64,000 nt of DNA from Solenopsis invicta (taxonomy: Eukaryota; Arthropoda; Insecta; Hymenoptera; Formicidae): assembly GCF_016802725.1 (NCBI RefSeq), contig NC_052669.1:2318501-2382500 (forward strand), read 5' to 3'. Positions 41,226 through 54,277 of this stretch are shown in pieces; the first letter of the stretch is position 1; each line of letters begins with the position of its first letter. Below the pieces are notes generated by a model that worked only from the letters and a program-made list of their open reading frames with translations, did no database searches and was not told the origin of the DNA. Made by a program: the position numbers and the translations under genes.

Positions 41226-42323
41226 GATGTGAACATAAACAAAATTCATTGACAGTTATGTGCGTACCCAATTTAATGTTTCGTATTTAATTCAAACTAC
41301 TTTTTAACGCTGACGCTTTAACATCTACATTCTTTTTTTTTAATTAAGCATTTTTATAATCGTTGAAAAAAGAAATAATAAAATATTCTAATAAACTAAT
41401 TACTTTATCATTACTATATATTATAATTAATAAGTAATCAATTTGCTGAAACACTTTATCAATTTTTTTTTTGCAGAAATACAAAGCGAAATGTATTTAT
41501 TGCAATACTTGCACAATAATTTGTTTTCTTTCCTTTCTTTTTCTCTTTTCGTGATTAAATAATTTTCATTGTATAATAAGAGATTTCTTTTATACACTGC
41601 TTGCGAGTAAGTATATATTTTACGTGCTTTATTTAGTGTATACGACAAATGTATGTTGAAACATGTCATCGTAAAACCTCACAGATAACGTTGTATTTTA
41701 AAGTCTGCTACGCGCTTTATTTTATGTCAACTGTCCGCAGAATTTCAGTCTCTAGCAGACATATTGTTTAATCTAATCCTATTATTATTCTCAATGTGAA
41801 ATTGTCTTCGTGTAAATTCTTGAATACAAAACTCGCAACAATATGTTCAGCTTTCTAAAGAGACGCAGCAATCCTAGTTGATAGTCTAATCCAAAATATC
41901 ATATATTATGAGATAGATAACAAAGACTATAGATTACTTGCAATATATGTATATATATTTACAATATTAGATAAAATATAGTAAAAAAAATAGCACAAGC
42001 GGAATAATGTATTTATAATAATTACGTTATTTATTATTTATTAATTAATAATTACGACAACAATATATCAATAATTTATTTGTGTACACATGTTTTAATT
42101 TTTAATTCATATCGCAAAATAAATTCAACAGTGTTCTAGGATTTTTATCTGTATAGTTATAGAGACGGAATATATTATAGAGACGGAAAAAATTCTTTTA
42201 AAATGTTTGTAAACTCCAATTAAGATTGAAACAAAACAACCGGGCGTGAACCAATTTGCGCATCAATTTGTCATTTCCTATTTCAATCGTAATTTACGGC
42301 TCGAATGAGAATGTCGGAAAATT

Positions 42324-42444
<121 letters not shown>

Positions 42445-44095
42445 CTAGTATTACAAATGTATCTCTTTTGATTGCAAAATATAATAAATTTAAAAAAGAA
42501 AAAATATAAATTTACATAGAAGTTTATATTTAACTCTAGTGTTACTGTGAATTTTTATCCAGGCGCTAATTCAAATGTTTGTTATTAAAACGCAACCCTA
42601 TCCAGCAGCTTGTAATTCCATCTATTCTCTTCTTTAATATGTCTATAATTACAGACAGGGAATGTCAGTTCTGTACCACTTTCCGTACTACGACGTTTGA
42701 TTTTAAACCCACGTGGGTAAATATTTACCCAAAACAGTGTTAATAAAACTTTTTTTTACTCATAATTTTTTATAATATACATTTATATTTTGTTTGCCAG
42801 TGAGTTTGTTTTTATAAATTAATAAACTGTTTGGATAAAAAAATACTTGCGAATGAGCTATTTCAACAATTTTCAATGAATCTTGATATAATTTTTCTGA
42901 CTATGATAGTGAAAATAAATGTTTCGTACTTATTAACATTATTATTGGAAGAGTTCTTACTTTCATGTTAAATTATATTGACAATTTTGTGTTTATACCG
43001 AAAACCTCTCGCTTGTCTTGTATTATGTTTCCAATAATCATCTTGAGTTTAAGTACGAATCGATCGATAAATTCCGTGAATTTCTCCACGTTTTCCTCTC
43101 CTGACGATCTAGGAGGCAACGGACCTCGCTAGAAGATTATTTACTGCAGTAGTAGTATGTAATTTTCTTTTTCGCGTGCCATACGTTTGTCAGCGCGTAG
43201 GCAATCTCTTCTGCATATATCTGTAGATATATTGGATCTACAGTTTTAACGCCGGTTCCGAACGGCTTATTAGAAGAGACTTCTAGGCAGAACTACTCTC
43301 GGTAGTTTGCCTTTGCCTTCCGAGAGATGGCAATCGCTTTTAAATTGATTAAAAACCGATTTATAGTTATATCATTCTAAATAGATTTAAACCCGGATTT
43401 TTTTGACACGTAAAGCAAACTCGCAACTCCTTCTGCTTCATCGGCACGTTCTGAAAATTACAGAAAATTAACTGTTGATCTATATTTGTTATTATAATAC
43501 AGGATCCGTAATAGTTATTGCAAAAATCCGTGCTGGAAGAAAGTTTACTGCAGTAGTATGTAATAGTTACTATAAAAAAATCTAAACGTTCAGAAAAAGC
43601 CAAAATGTAATAATTGTTACTGTTTTTTAACTCTCATCATTACTCGTCGATAAAATAAATTCTATCGAAATATATGATATATATATTTAGATTTAGAGGT
43701 GCATTTCTTTAATACAGGAACATAAATTTACTTTATGAAATGTAAACAAATACTTTACACTATGGCTACACTACGATCGCTCATTTATCAGAAAAGTAAA
43801 ATAAATTTACATGCGTTGGCGCCTGTCTCTACATGGATGTGCCAGTTCTATAAAATTTACTAGAGTTCTAGTGCATATTACTTTACATTTTTCTCTGTGC
43901 GTGAGTGAATCTTTCACCCAGAATAGTATTAAAGTAAAAAAATATGAGTAGCACTCTAGGGTTAAATAATACTATTTTCTAATGTAAATTTATATTCTGT
44001 AAAAATATGGATTTTATTTTAACGTGATCTAAATTGTCTACACTGCTACAAATAGGTGACAAATATTTCAATTTTGCATTTTGTTTTGTTTTCAG

Positions 44096-44223
44096 GTCGT
44101 TTTAAATCTACTTCTGTCAGATGGCGACAAAGCGTGGCCGAAAGTCCAATACAGACCTTTAAAACGAATACTCGCACAATGTGCGAGGGACTCCAAACTA
44201 AAGAGGACGTTGCTATAATCTGA
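44096..44223 (+). CDS. TkR86C: Same GPCR, last exon with distal tail and stop
   Basis: The exon follows a long T-rich tract and TTTTCAG. Completing a Gly codon, it reads RFKSTSVRWRQSVAESPIQT, then FKTNTRTMCEGLQTKEDVAII and a TGA stop at 44221-44223. The tail is rich in Ser and Thr, which fits phosphorylation and arrestin control in this class. The VRWRQSVAESP string fits the tail of TkR86C-type receptors. The seven exons together give 1,034 nt including the stop, which divide evenly after the two bases that complete an upstream codon, giving 343 residues. The N-terminus and TM1 are missing. Confidence 0.92.
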
Positions 44224-44600
44224 ATTCTAGTTTAATTATATCATACATTACGAGAACAATGCTAAAATGATGTCGTAATAATACCATCTTCATGCTTTAC
44301 AACGAACTTTGTTATAAGCAATTATCGAATGTTCTAATTGCTAAATTATCAACAAAAGTAAGTTAGTAAGCATAACATTCTATCTTTCCCTTTTAAAAGA
44401 TATTATTTACTCGTAAATGAGACTGACAAAATTATAAACAGAAAAAGTTCGATGTTATTTGTATATTCAAACGTACTAAATAATGTAATTGTATAAATAT
44501 ACGTCTCGTGTGATAACATCTCTTACTCTCTTGGAACTGTTAATATTATATTACAACAAAATTCTGTGTATATTCTGAAATAAACAGAATTTGTTCTCAC
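44224..44600 (+). other. Receptor 3' UTR (end approximate)
   Basis: An AT-rich non-coding stretch that follows the stop codon and ends near a candidate poly(A) signal. The exact end is inferred only from that signal. Confidence 0.55.
44579..44584 (+). promoter_or_regulatory. Candidate poly(A) signal AATAAA
   Basis: AATAAA lies 356 bp after the stop codon, with a T/G-containing stretch (TTTGTTCTCAC) just downstream. In AT-rich DNA this hexamer also arises by chance, so support is moderate. Confidence 0.5.
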
Positions 44601-47172
44601 AAATCAATCCCGTTTTAATTTACTTTTCCAATATTTTTTACAAATATTATTATTTGATAATGTATTATTTATAGTATATGTAATTTCAAGTATGATGAAA
44701 CACAATTAAGATTTTATAAAAAGCATTTTTATTAACATTTGAATTCATGTGTGCAATGGATTTTAAATAAATTTTTCAGATACTATTAAATTGTTTTTAA
44801 TTTATCTATTTTTATTAATAAATGTTTTCTAAGCAGTATTAATTTGTAAAATAATATTACATGTATACCGTCTTCCTCTTATTATTTTTCCTGCAAAATT
44901 ATTATTTTATATTGTACCGTTCTATACGTAAAATTATTATTCTCATTATTGCGCGTGAAATCTTCTTATAAATTTTTGAAATTTTCATTCGTAGAATCAT
45001 ACTATAATATATCAAAATATAATATTAAAAAATAAAATAATAATATTGTTTGAACATTTTACATAACTGCATAGTTTTCTAATTTGCTAATAAAATAATT
45101 TTTATTTAATAAATTTATTATTATTTACACATAATTCAAGAAAACAAAATAAAAAATATTTATATGTATTTATATGTTATTATGTAAAAAGTAATATAAT
45201 AAATTTAGCTAAAAATACATTACTAATGCTAATTATAATTTTTTTTAACCTGCCAATTATTATAAAATTATTATCGCAATGCATTTCAACATAAATACAG
45301 AAAATGTTTGAATTATTAATTAGTAGCATATTTGTCGTATGTAAATTAAAGGAGATGCAAAATGTGCGTTTTGAAAACTTGACGACGAGAATTGCTTTCA
45401 CAATACCGACGTACAAACAATGGCTCTGCATATTTTAAAAGTGAATGCACTAGCTATATTCATTTATGACACGACAAGAAATATCGCGCATTGAATTAAA
45501 CCTGATTTTCTTACTGGTTTCCACTATTATTTTAGAGTTGAACGTACGTTGTAATCGTTTTTACTAACAAACGTTCAAAACCAAATGCTGTATAAACTGG
45601 TATATATGAATTTACTATTCAAATCTGATATACATATATGAATATCCATCCAAAATAAAACAAAAAAAATATAAATCCATATAGACATAAATTCATCTTA
45701 ATAAATAAATATTTTTAGATAATGAAAAAGACAATAAAGCCATCATTACAATACCAATCACTATAAATTATATTTATATGTGTATATAAAAGAGAGACAA
45801 TGAAAGACTAGTTTTAAAAAAACTAACGTTAAATAAATTAAATAATAAATTAAATGATTTCAAGTATATTTCAATCAAGTGTTATTGTTAAATCAAGTGT
45901 TTATTGTTAAATATTGTCCATTTATTTCTAATTACTTAAATTATGAATCTTCGAAATTTCTGCATGATATTACTTCTCGATTAATATCAACTTGTTCTTT
46001 AACCTATTTTTTTATCGATTTCAAACCAGTGCATTATCTATGTAAATGTCATTATGCAGCTGTTTCCAAGACAACTGGCTATTTTTATGTTTAGCTATAT
46101 TAAATATCATACAGGTAAGATAATTTTTCAAGAATGCTAAAACTTTTTTATAAAAACAAATGCATACAACCAATAAAATTTTAAGGTTCATAAATTTAAT
46201 TGTATTCGATATATTTGCCTACTAAATTTAGTTCTGTTATTTAGTCCTACCTATAATTTAGATCTATAATTCTCGTTGTTTGAAAGATATATATATATAA
46301 AATATCAAACAAAGTTCGTGACGAAGTAGATTTAGATAGTATTTAAGATAACAGAAAGAGATGATTCACTATTCAAATATTAAATCTAGGTATTAACATC
46401 GCATAATAATCGGACAGATGGTATTAAACATTATGATAACTAGCCGTTTAAAAATAGATCAGATTTAAGCTTCTCATATTTAGAGATACAAACACGCGAG
46501 AGATGCAAGTGTGCAGTGAAGAATCAATGATTCACATTCACGTAATTGAGACTATATTTAATTTTCTTCTTAATCATAAAATTAGGAAAATTATATTAAG
46601 CAGTGTAAACTAAATTTTCTACCTTAGGTATTTTTTAATAAAATAATGAAATCTAAAGCCACACAATGTCTTTTAAATCGCACCTATACTATTACAGAAG
46701 TTTTACTTCTTTAGATGAATAGCATAATACATCATCTTCCTTTGTGTTGTACATGCCACCGTATGATGGGCTATAACCATATTTGGCATCTTTATGAAAA
46801 CAGCGATTTTCTGAAAGCTGTAAATCGACTGCTTTCAAGTTTCTTCTGCATAGACTTTTATATCGTATGGCTGCCTCTTTTATGATACAGTATAAAATAT
46901 ATTCTTTAAAACCCGCAAACTGCAGGGCAATATATTTCATAGAAAATTCACCATCACATATTTTTTTTATTGTATAACAATTATGTGCAATACTAAATTT
47001 TATCATGGATATTATTTATTCATATTTTTTATCTTGATCACAAATTACAAAATGCTTACAATTATTATTTAATATATGTATGTATTATTTAATACATATA
47101 TTATTTAATATATTCAAGCTATATGCTGTAATCTAACACTGTCCGATACTATTTTACACCACAAACCAAACT
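44601..47172. other. Intergenic AT-rich stretch
   Basis: I see no recognisable gene. A 104-codon minus-strand frame at 46692-47006 has mixed, protein-like composition but no domain I can name (see findings). Confidence 0.55.
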
Positions 47173-47359
47173 AGGTGATTCTTATAGATTTTCTGTCACT
47201 GAAAAGCCATGTAAGATTATATCATATTTTTTGAAAAAATTGAACTTAAAAGTCCCGAGAAAATGGCATTTTTGGATACTTTTAAACTAAAATAGTTAAA
47301 AAATATGACGTGATAGGGCAATTTTATTTGCGTTTTCGATAAAAGAATCTAAGAATTAC
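47173..47359. repeat. Fold-back repeat unit A
   Basis: The left edge (GGTGATTCTTATAGAT, TCACTGAAAA) and the reverse complement of the right edge (GTAATTCTTAGATTC, ATTGCCCTATCA) are diverged versions of the same sequence, so the unit is an imperfect palindrome. The centre holds an AAATGGCATTTTTGG word also seen in unit B as AAATGTCATTTCTGA. It looks like an old miniature inverted-repeat element or satellite relic. No transposase is visible. Confidence 0.6.
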
Positions 47360-47726
47360 ATATGTTCAAACCTTTTATAACACAAATATGAAAAGTCATT
47401 TTTGACGTCTTTTTATCTGTTGAATACAAATTCGTTGTCCATTTTTGAACAACTGTGATTTTATAATTTTAAGAAAAACGACAATTTTGAAGCGTTACCG
47501 TTGATGGTCTCTTTGACATCATTTTCTTCAAAATTGTGAAATAATTTGAATAATGGACTTGTGTGCACAGACAAAAGTATTCTACATCAGAAGTAACTAT
47601 TCACATAACTCGCGTTACAAAATGGTATTGGGTAGTTACGTGATTATTTAAATTGTAAGTAGACCATTATCGTTCTTTCTTTTATCTGTAACTGGAACAT
47701 TTTGCATGTGAAGTAATCAACGCGAT

Positions 47727-47932
47727 AGGTAATTCTTATAAGTTTTTTTATCACTGAATACGAATCTATAAATTGCCCTATCATATTACATTATCTACTT
47801 ATTTAAATTCAAAGGTACTAAAAAATGTCATTTCTGACGCTTTTAAATCCAATTTTATTAAAAATGTGACTCGATAAAGCAATTTCACTTACGAATTCAT
47901 TTTCAGCGACAAATAATCTATAAGAATCTGAT
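47727..47932. repeat. Fold-back repeat unit B
   Basis: A second, diverged copy of unit A, about 555 bp downstream and in the same overall orientation. Its left arm (GGTAATTCTTATAAG, TCACTGAATACGAAT, ATTGCCCTATCA) shares an exact 12-mer with the reverse complement of unit A's right arm. Its right arm, reversed, reads ATCAGATTCTTATAGAT, close to unit A's left arm. A further half-unit appears near 47390-47450. The ends show no clear target-site duplication. Confidence 0.6.
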
Positions 47933-47959
47933 CCGATTCGTGGTCTGGAAAAAAGTTTA

Positions 47960-50244
47960 AACTTGTCAAACGGTGTAATAAGTTAATGTGAAAAAGTTGC
48001 CTTTATTACAATTACTCTTATAAAGAGCGATTACATAAAGCGCTTGTGTGTTTTACATAATAATATTTTTCATTCAAAATTTCTTAACCAGAATTTAAAA
48101 TTAATTTTTTCTTAATAAAGAAAAAGCACTCGCTATTTTTCAAAAATCTTGCAGATGGATTTAAAAATTGTAACAATATAACGTTAAAATATTATTTTTT
48201 TTATTAATATGTAATTAACTTCTAGACAATAACAGTTGCCAAATAATGGAATTAGTAAAAATTAAAGATAAAAATTAGTCTCCATGCTGAAAATTTACTC
48301 AACACAGTATAACACAATTTTTGATCTATAACATATCGAACGATGGCACTGTCGATATTTCCTATTTCCTTTCAATCCAAAGCTACGACGGAATTATCGA
48401 ACTGAACGATCATTCTGAATGTGTATCCACATGAAGAATGGTACGTCGCTGATAGAAAATTATAGCATTCACGTGATACGAAACTGTGATTGCATGCCGA
48501 GAATACGTACAGATTAGATGGAAGAAATTAATTTCTCGATGACATACTTTCTCTGTGTTTCTCACATGCATAATAAATGAAAACGTCCAGCACCTGTGCT
48601 AGGTTTAATGCTGCCGGGCTTATATAAAAATTGTGTTTAATATAAAAAAAAAACGTAAAAACCGCACGCTGCTTTACATTAAATCACGATGCAGTTTACA
48701 ATGTTCATGCTCGATATCTTTCAAATAGGCAATCTCAGAAGAATAGAAGCGGTAGCATCCTTAGCTATTGTGCGAAGTCAAGTACAAACGACAAACATGA
48801 AAGGAAATAAATGCTTTAAAGCATGCTGCTTCGTAAGCTTTTTTTGATTCAGTTGGCATTCATTTCATTAGATTTTTTTAAATTATACAGCATCAGTCAT
48901 CAACGTATAAGAAAAATACTATAGTTACAGTTGTTGAAAAATTAAGCACAATTAGACTGTGTACAAGATTAAAATATGCTTATTGTTAGATGTGCAGTTT
49001 AAACATTCACACAAAAACAATACATCATACGCCGTTAAGAATATTACTTTCGAGAGAAAAGTTTAACCGTAGAAAATATTCGTAACAACGTTGCCAGGCT
49101 TGGCAGTAGAAAACAGTCAGTTAGAAATTAAATAAGAAATTAAATGGCATTTCAAGCGTAATGTATTTTATTTTCATAAAAGCTCTACGTAATACAGACT
49201 GCTTACATGAAACACACATGAGATGCTTTGAACGGTTTACTCCTACGTTTGTACTTGGCGTTCCACAATAAGAGCAAATATTATAGCTCTTATTGCGCTT
49301 CTATTCTCCCGGCTAAGGTTGCAGTGATACGCACGTTTGTAAGATGTCGAAAGATTTACTGCGAGGAAAACAAAATGTAATGTGATATCGGTTCAAAATG
49401 AAACGTTTTTTAAATATAGAGTTTCATCATTTAATAAGAATTATTACATTGACGCAACTTACTTTGTGATACAAATGGATATTATCTAACGGATATAAGA
49501 TATTTCATGACATTAATTAATTGAACGCTTGTGCATATACCATGCTAATTAGTCGGCTGTAATATAAACATTTTATACATAAAACTTTTTAATAAAACTA
49601 TTTGCATATTTTTTACACGTTTCCGCTATGTGCTTTGTATTTTACAAAGAATTATTGATAGAAAATTAATTGGATACATGTTACATCTTTCTGCAACAAG
49701 AAAATGGCCCGTAAATGTAACATGAAATAAGATCTCTTTTTAAAAAATAAAAGTAAATGTACTTGTTCCAAAATAAAAGCGTGAAATTAAAACACATTCT
49801 ACTCGTATAATCTCTTGCTTTACTATGAGAGGTATTTGTTTCCTACATCGAATTATTTCCGCGTTAAATCCGTTTAGTTATGTATATAAACCCTTTATAA
49901 AATGTGCAGAATATACTTTCACCTACACTTTTCTTTTATTTCATAAAAGTGCAATTTCAGGCATTTCACGATTGTAATATCTTTACACTTTTTCTTTAAA
50001 TCCTCGCTGCTAATGCATTAGCTAATATTAACAAGATAAAATACCCCTAATTTTTATTGGCGCAAGAATATTCGCATTAGTTACAAAAAAAAAATACGAA
50101 ATATAATATCTAAATTATTTCATTTAATAGAAATCTACCCTCCGTAGCTAACGCTTTAACTTTGTACATGCTAAATATATTATATTTGCAAGTTAATTTT
50201 ATAGAATTACTAAGGGAATTTACGTCAACATATGTTACCACGTT
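47960..50244. other. Intergenic AT-rich stretch
   Basis: No gene, RNA or strong repeat is recognised. Confidence 0.5.
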
Positions 50245-50870
50245 TACTATTAGCCGGTCCACGGGGTAGTAAAGTTTGGAGTACAGTAAGAAGGGGGAGA
50301 GGGAGAAGCAGAGAGAGAGAGAGAAAAGACAAAGAGAAAGACTAGCACGTGTCCACCTACAGTAAGAGCTCTACATTATACACGGCCACATATACAAGTC
50401 GCCTACATAATCTTAATGATACGTAACTATGCGGCGCGAATACACGGCCCAAAAGGCCATACTACTGAGTTTTGCAAATGAAAGGGACAACACATCTCGT
50501 GCACCCGTTCGCAAATAAATCACTGACCTGCGCGCGCATCTACCTTCAACCTTGGTCTTATGAAACGCCGACTGGTAAACCAGACAAATGAAATTATTGC
50601 TGGTCGTACCTACATGCACACACGCATATTGGACGAGAAAAACAGAGCAGAGACTAATGTAGTTTTGCGAGGTTGTGCACGAGACTTGTGGTAAAATTAG
50701 ATTCCTGTCAAGTGCTAATTCGACGTTTGCGTTAAAAGTGCGGTTTATTAAGCTGGAAGAAGATGAATGCGGCAAAACGCACTGACGATGACGCTCAGTT
50801 AGATTCAAGCGCCAGAATGAATGGGATGAAACATTCGACGAGAAGACGTCTGTTACTGACATTCAAAAAA
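50245..50870. other. GC-richer island with 149-codon minus-strand frame
   Basis: This stretch is visibly richer in G, C and CpG than the surrounding DNA and begins with a GA-rich purine tract (50276-50340). An open frame on the minus strand (50862-50413) runs 149 codons but shows no domain, and is rich in Ser, Val, Leu and Arg. It could be a first exon, a promoter or 5' UTR of an unseen gene, or an open frame by chance in less AT-rich DNA. The purine tract followed by a CpG-rich block slightly favours a regulatory or promoter role. Confidence 0.2.
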
Positions 50871-51153
50871 AGACTGACAAGAGAGCGATATCTTTAGATT
50901 AGCATTTGGATTTATTGCTTATTATTATTTTACTCTCTTAATTATTCTATTATCTTTTTGATTATTAAAAATCTTTTGTCTGTTATTAAAATATTATTAG
51001 TGTAAGATTTCTATTAAAAATATCAAATTTTTTAATATTAAATAATAAAAATGTTATTTTCATGAATATCGAATTATTCAGGCATCCTAAAGCAGCACTT
51101 CTGTGGGATACACTAATTCGTCTAGTATTATCAAACTTAATAGGCTAACCTCG

Positions 51154-51177
51154 TGGATAGACAACTGAGTCTATCCA
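51154..51177. repeat. Perfect 9-bp hairpin
   Basis: TGGATAGAC and GTCTATCCA are exact inverse partners around AACTGA. The word AACTGAGTCT occurs twice in a row here (51163 and about 51178), so a short direct repeat overlaps the hairpin. Confidence 0.7.
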
Positions 51178-51529
51178 AACTGAGTCTGTTGGAATATTAC
51201 TTCATATTATAAAGCTTGTCTAACTCGTTACAATCCGTTGACCATAGAAAGCTAGAGAGATAAATCTGTGAATTCATAAGCTTAAATTATGATGTCATAT
51301 ATAAAGTGGATATTTGCTGCACCGTACAATTATGTTGTTAGCAATTTTAATGCAACAAATTTCTATTTAGGTTGTTTGATATTATCAATATATATAATCA
51401 TTTTATCTATAATTTGAAAAATTGTATATATATATTTTTTTTTTTTCTGTGTGTCTACATTTGTACATAAAATTATATTAATTAATTAATTGAAATTGAA
51501 ATTGATAATTTTAGAGAACATATTCAAAA

Positions 51530-51799
51530 ATGTTACAAGCACTAAGAGGAATTAAATCAATTAATTACGATCCTAGGTACAAAGACTTGCAACCACATGC
51601 TTATAATGCAATAGCTGGTGTAATCGCGCGTCAGCTACGCCATGATTTATGCATGAAATGCTGGAAGGAAAGGTCACACCATATCAATTCTAAAAATTCT
51701 GTAATACATTCTTTTCCATTGTTAAAATGTCTCTCTATGTATGCATACGTGTACATATTTATAGGAATTCTTTATGCTCCGTCAGAAATTCAAGACTGA
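51530..51799 (+). pseudogene. Possible MADF-domain fragment
   Basis: The frame reads LRGIKSINYDPRYKD, then AYNAIAGVIARQL and CMKCWKERSHHI. This resembles the MADF (Adf-1-like DNA-binding) pattern: an entry strand with a Tyr-Asp-Pro turn, a middle helix of the AWxxIAxxL type, and a CxxxWKxLR helix. The usual linker between the last two segments is largely missing, and the rest of the frame (Asn-Ser-Lys to Ser-Glu-Ile) is unrelated. A TTTTAG acceptor-like site lies just before the frame. MADF domains occur in insect transcription factors and in products of Harbinger-type transposons. I infer a truncated relic or a small exon; recognition is by eye only. Confidence 0.3.
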
Positions 51800-52063
51800 C
51801 TACAGAAGAAACCGGAATAGTCTAGTTGCCTTTCATTTCTTTATATTGAAATGGATTTTTTTATTTTGTTGGCAAACACGTTGCGTATTTTCAGTACAAC
51901 CTATATATTGGAATTTTAGCTCTGGAGATACCTATTTGGCTTTTAATTAAAGTTCAAATTTCTGTTTCGCAAGGTAACGTGTCAGTGGAATTCTGTCGAA
52001 ATTCGACACACAGGTGGTCGGATAATTGATCCGGATAAAGCAACTCAAATTTCATGTAGTTAT

Positions 52064-52113
52064 GATAAATAAAAAGATTTAAACACTAGTTTGTATAAAT
52101 CTTTTTATTTATC
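52064..52113. repeat. Perfect hairpin, 18-bp arms, 14-nt loop
   Basis: The arm 52064-52081 (GATAAATAAAAAGATTTA) is the exact reverse complement of 52096-52113. A perfect 18-bp stem in otherwise diverged DNA suggests a recent event or constraint. It sits directly beside another large inverted repeat. Confidence 0.9.
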
Positions 52114-52127
52114 AAAATTTAATTACG

Positions 52128-52252
52128 TAAACGCAAAACTTTCCGAAAATTAATATTAACGCGCTCAATTATTAGACTAACAATGATCAAAATTATCACA
52201 AATTCATCTTTAACAAGACGCGCTAATATTAATTGTCGGATTTTCGCGTTTA
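52128..52252. repeat. Inverted repeat, about 35-bp arms
   Basis: The left arm 52128-52164 (from TAAACGCAAAAC through CCGAAAATTAATATTAACGCG) and the right arm 52218-52252 are inverse partners with a few mismatches and a 2-nt gap. The inner spacer is 53 nt. With the preceding hairpin this gives a 190-bp block of strong fold-back potential, possibly a miniature transposable element remnant. Confidence 0.8.
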
Positions 52253-52259
52253 TACAAGC

Positions 52260-54277
52260 CATTGTGTATATGCATATGATTGCAAATCTTTTAACCTAGA
52301 ATCGAAATTAATTGATTTAATTTTTTTTACAACTGTGGTTATAACTTTCCCAAAAATATTCTCTAAAGTTACCAATTTTACTTTTAATTAATCTATTATC
52401 GACATCACTTTATGTATAAATGTAGAGATACAAAAAAATTGTTTAAAATTCATAAGTATATTTTTCAATATATACATCATGTTCTAAGGAAGATGTTGTA
52501 TCATGTTGCAATTTTCAATATTTGATTCTTTTACAATTTTATTACGAGAGAGAAACCCATAAACACCAACTGGCGCAACATTGCCATATGGTGGTGGATC
52601 ATTAACGAGTAATAGCAAATTCCTGAGGACATATATAAAGAGGAAACTTCTAATTCCAAAATGTTGATGTTATGATAACTTTTAAATGGCGAGTTGTTAA
52701 AGTTGGGGAATCAAGATGTCAAAAGTTCCCTTGTATTGAGAGTATATATGATATACTCTTTTTTTATCATATCTGTATACACAAACTTTTTGACATACTA
52801 ATTTACCAACTTTAATACACCTTCGAAAGTCATTACAATTTAGAAGTTAATACTCTAAATAAAAGTTAAATTGTAAAATAAATGGAAAAGACGTGCAATA
52901 TTTTTAATATTTTATCGCGAAGAAGTATCTTAGATATTTTCTAAGAATACACTCAAAATAACAAGAAGAAGAAAGAAAGAGAAAAAATATCAAATAATGC
53001 TGCACCTTTATTGTGACATTCAAAAAAGGACAGCGGCTAATAAAGTCAAAAAGAGTCAAACATCCTTCAATCGGGATTCGGATGATATCCTGAACATATT
53101 TCTTTAATATATTTTTAGAGTCTCAGCGAAACGTGTTCGTAATGGTATTACAAAAGGGAGCAATCCCTTTGGCATTCCTGGACCCTTCTGTTCCGACCTT
53201 ATTGCTGTCTTTAGAAGGTCGCAAACAAAGTTAATAACACGTTACTAAAAAAATCATTTATATATTCCCCCCAAAATATTTTTGTATCTATTATAACAAA
53301 TTTTATTTGCAACCACGTTCTAATATTACTAATTATAAAGATTTATACAAATTATCGTAAAAATATACAAAAAGTATTTTAACAAGGTATAATTTTTAAT
53401 CGGATTCTAAAATACAGAAAGAAAATAAAATAGCTTAATAATAATTTACAATCTGATAGAAAACAATTTCAGTTAAAGGAAATAATAATAATTTAAGAAG
53501 ATAAGAGAAAATAGAAGCTTAATTACTATTCATTAAATACAACTCAAGGACGTAACTTTTAAATTCAGCGTTCAAAAATGTTCGCTAAAAATGGCTTTTA
53601 AATCTTCATACTTTATGCAAAAATTTGAAAGTGTAAGTGTTTTCTGTAGCAAATGAACTATTCAACTAATAATTATGGCTAATAAAAAATGAATAAAAAA
53701 GATAAAAAACTCGAGTTGCGATTAATTTAATTACAGATTCCTATAGCCTTTATTTCCAAAATAACGGCTCCGTCGCTTTGTCAAAAATAAAAATGGATTA
53801 ATTAAATTTATTCCTTATTTAAGCCGTTGGACAAAAGCGCCAAAGGGTTACACCGTTCATGCATTAACACTTTCAAAGCGTGATAGTTCATTACAATAAA
53901 TCTGTCTAACATATATCTATGTTAAATCGTTGGATTAATTAACAATCTAAATGCGTAGCTCATTTAAATGCAACGTCGATAATTTTGTGCATGCTAATTG
54001 ATATTCTAATCTATTACATTTTGCTCATCATAACACCACAAAGAATGATTTAATAAAACAATTAAAAACTACACTCCAAAAGGTTTATAGCCGTAATATG
54101 CGGACAAGTAGTCTATGCTAAATTTTACAGCTGAATAAAATTAGCAATTATAATTATCATACATTTAAATAACGAAAACGGTTCAAAACCAGATTTTACA
54201 ACTCAATAATTTTCTAGGTAAATTTACAAACATTACTTAATGTTAATAAGCATCAAAAATTATTAAATTAATCAGCA
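52260..54277. other. Intergenic AT-rich stretch
   Basis: No gene recognised. A small palindrome AGAGTATAT-ATG-ATATACTCT lies at about 52739-52759. Confidence 0.5.
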
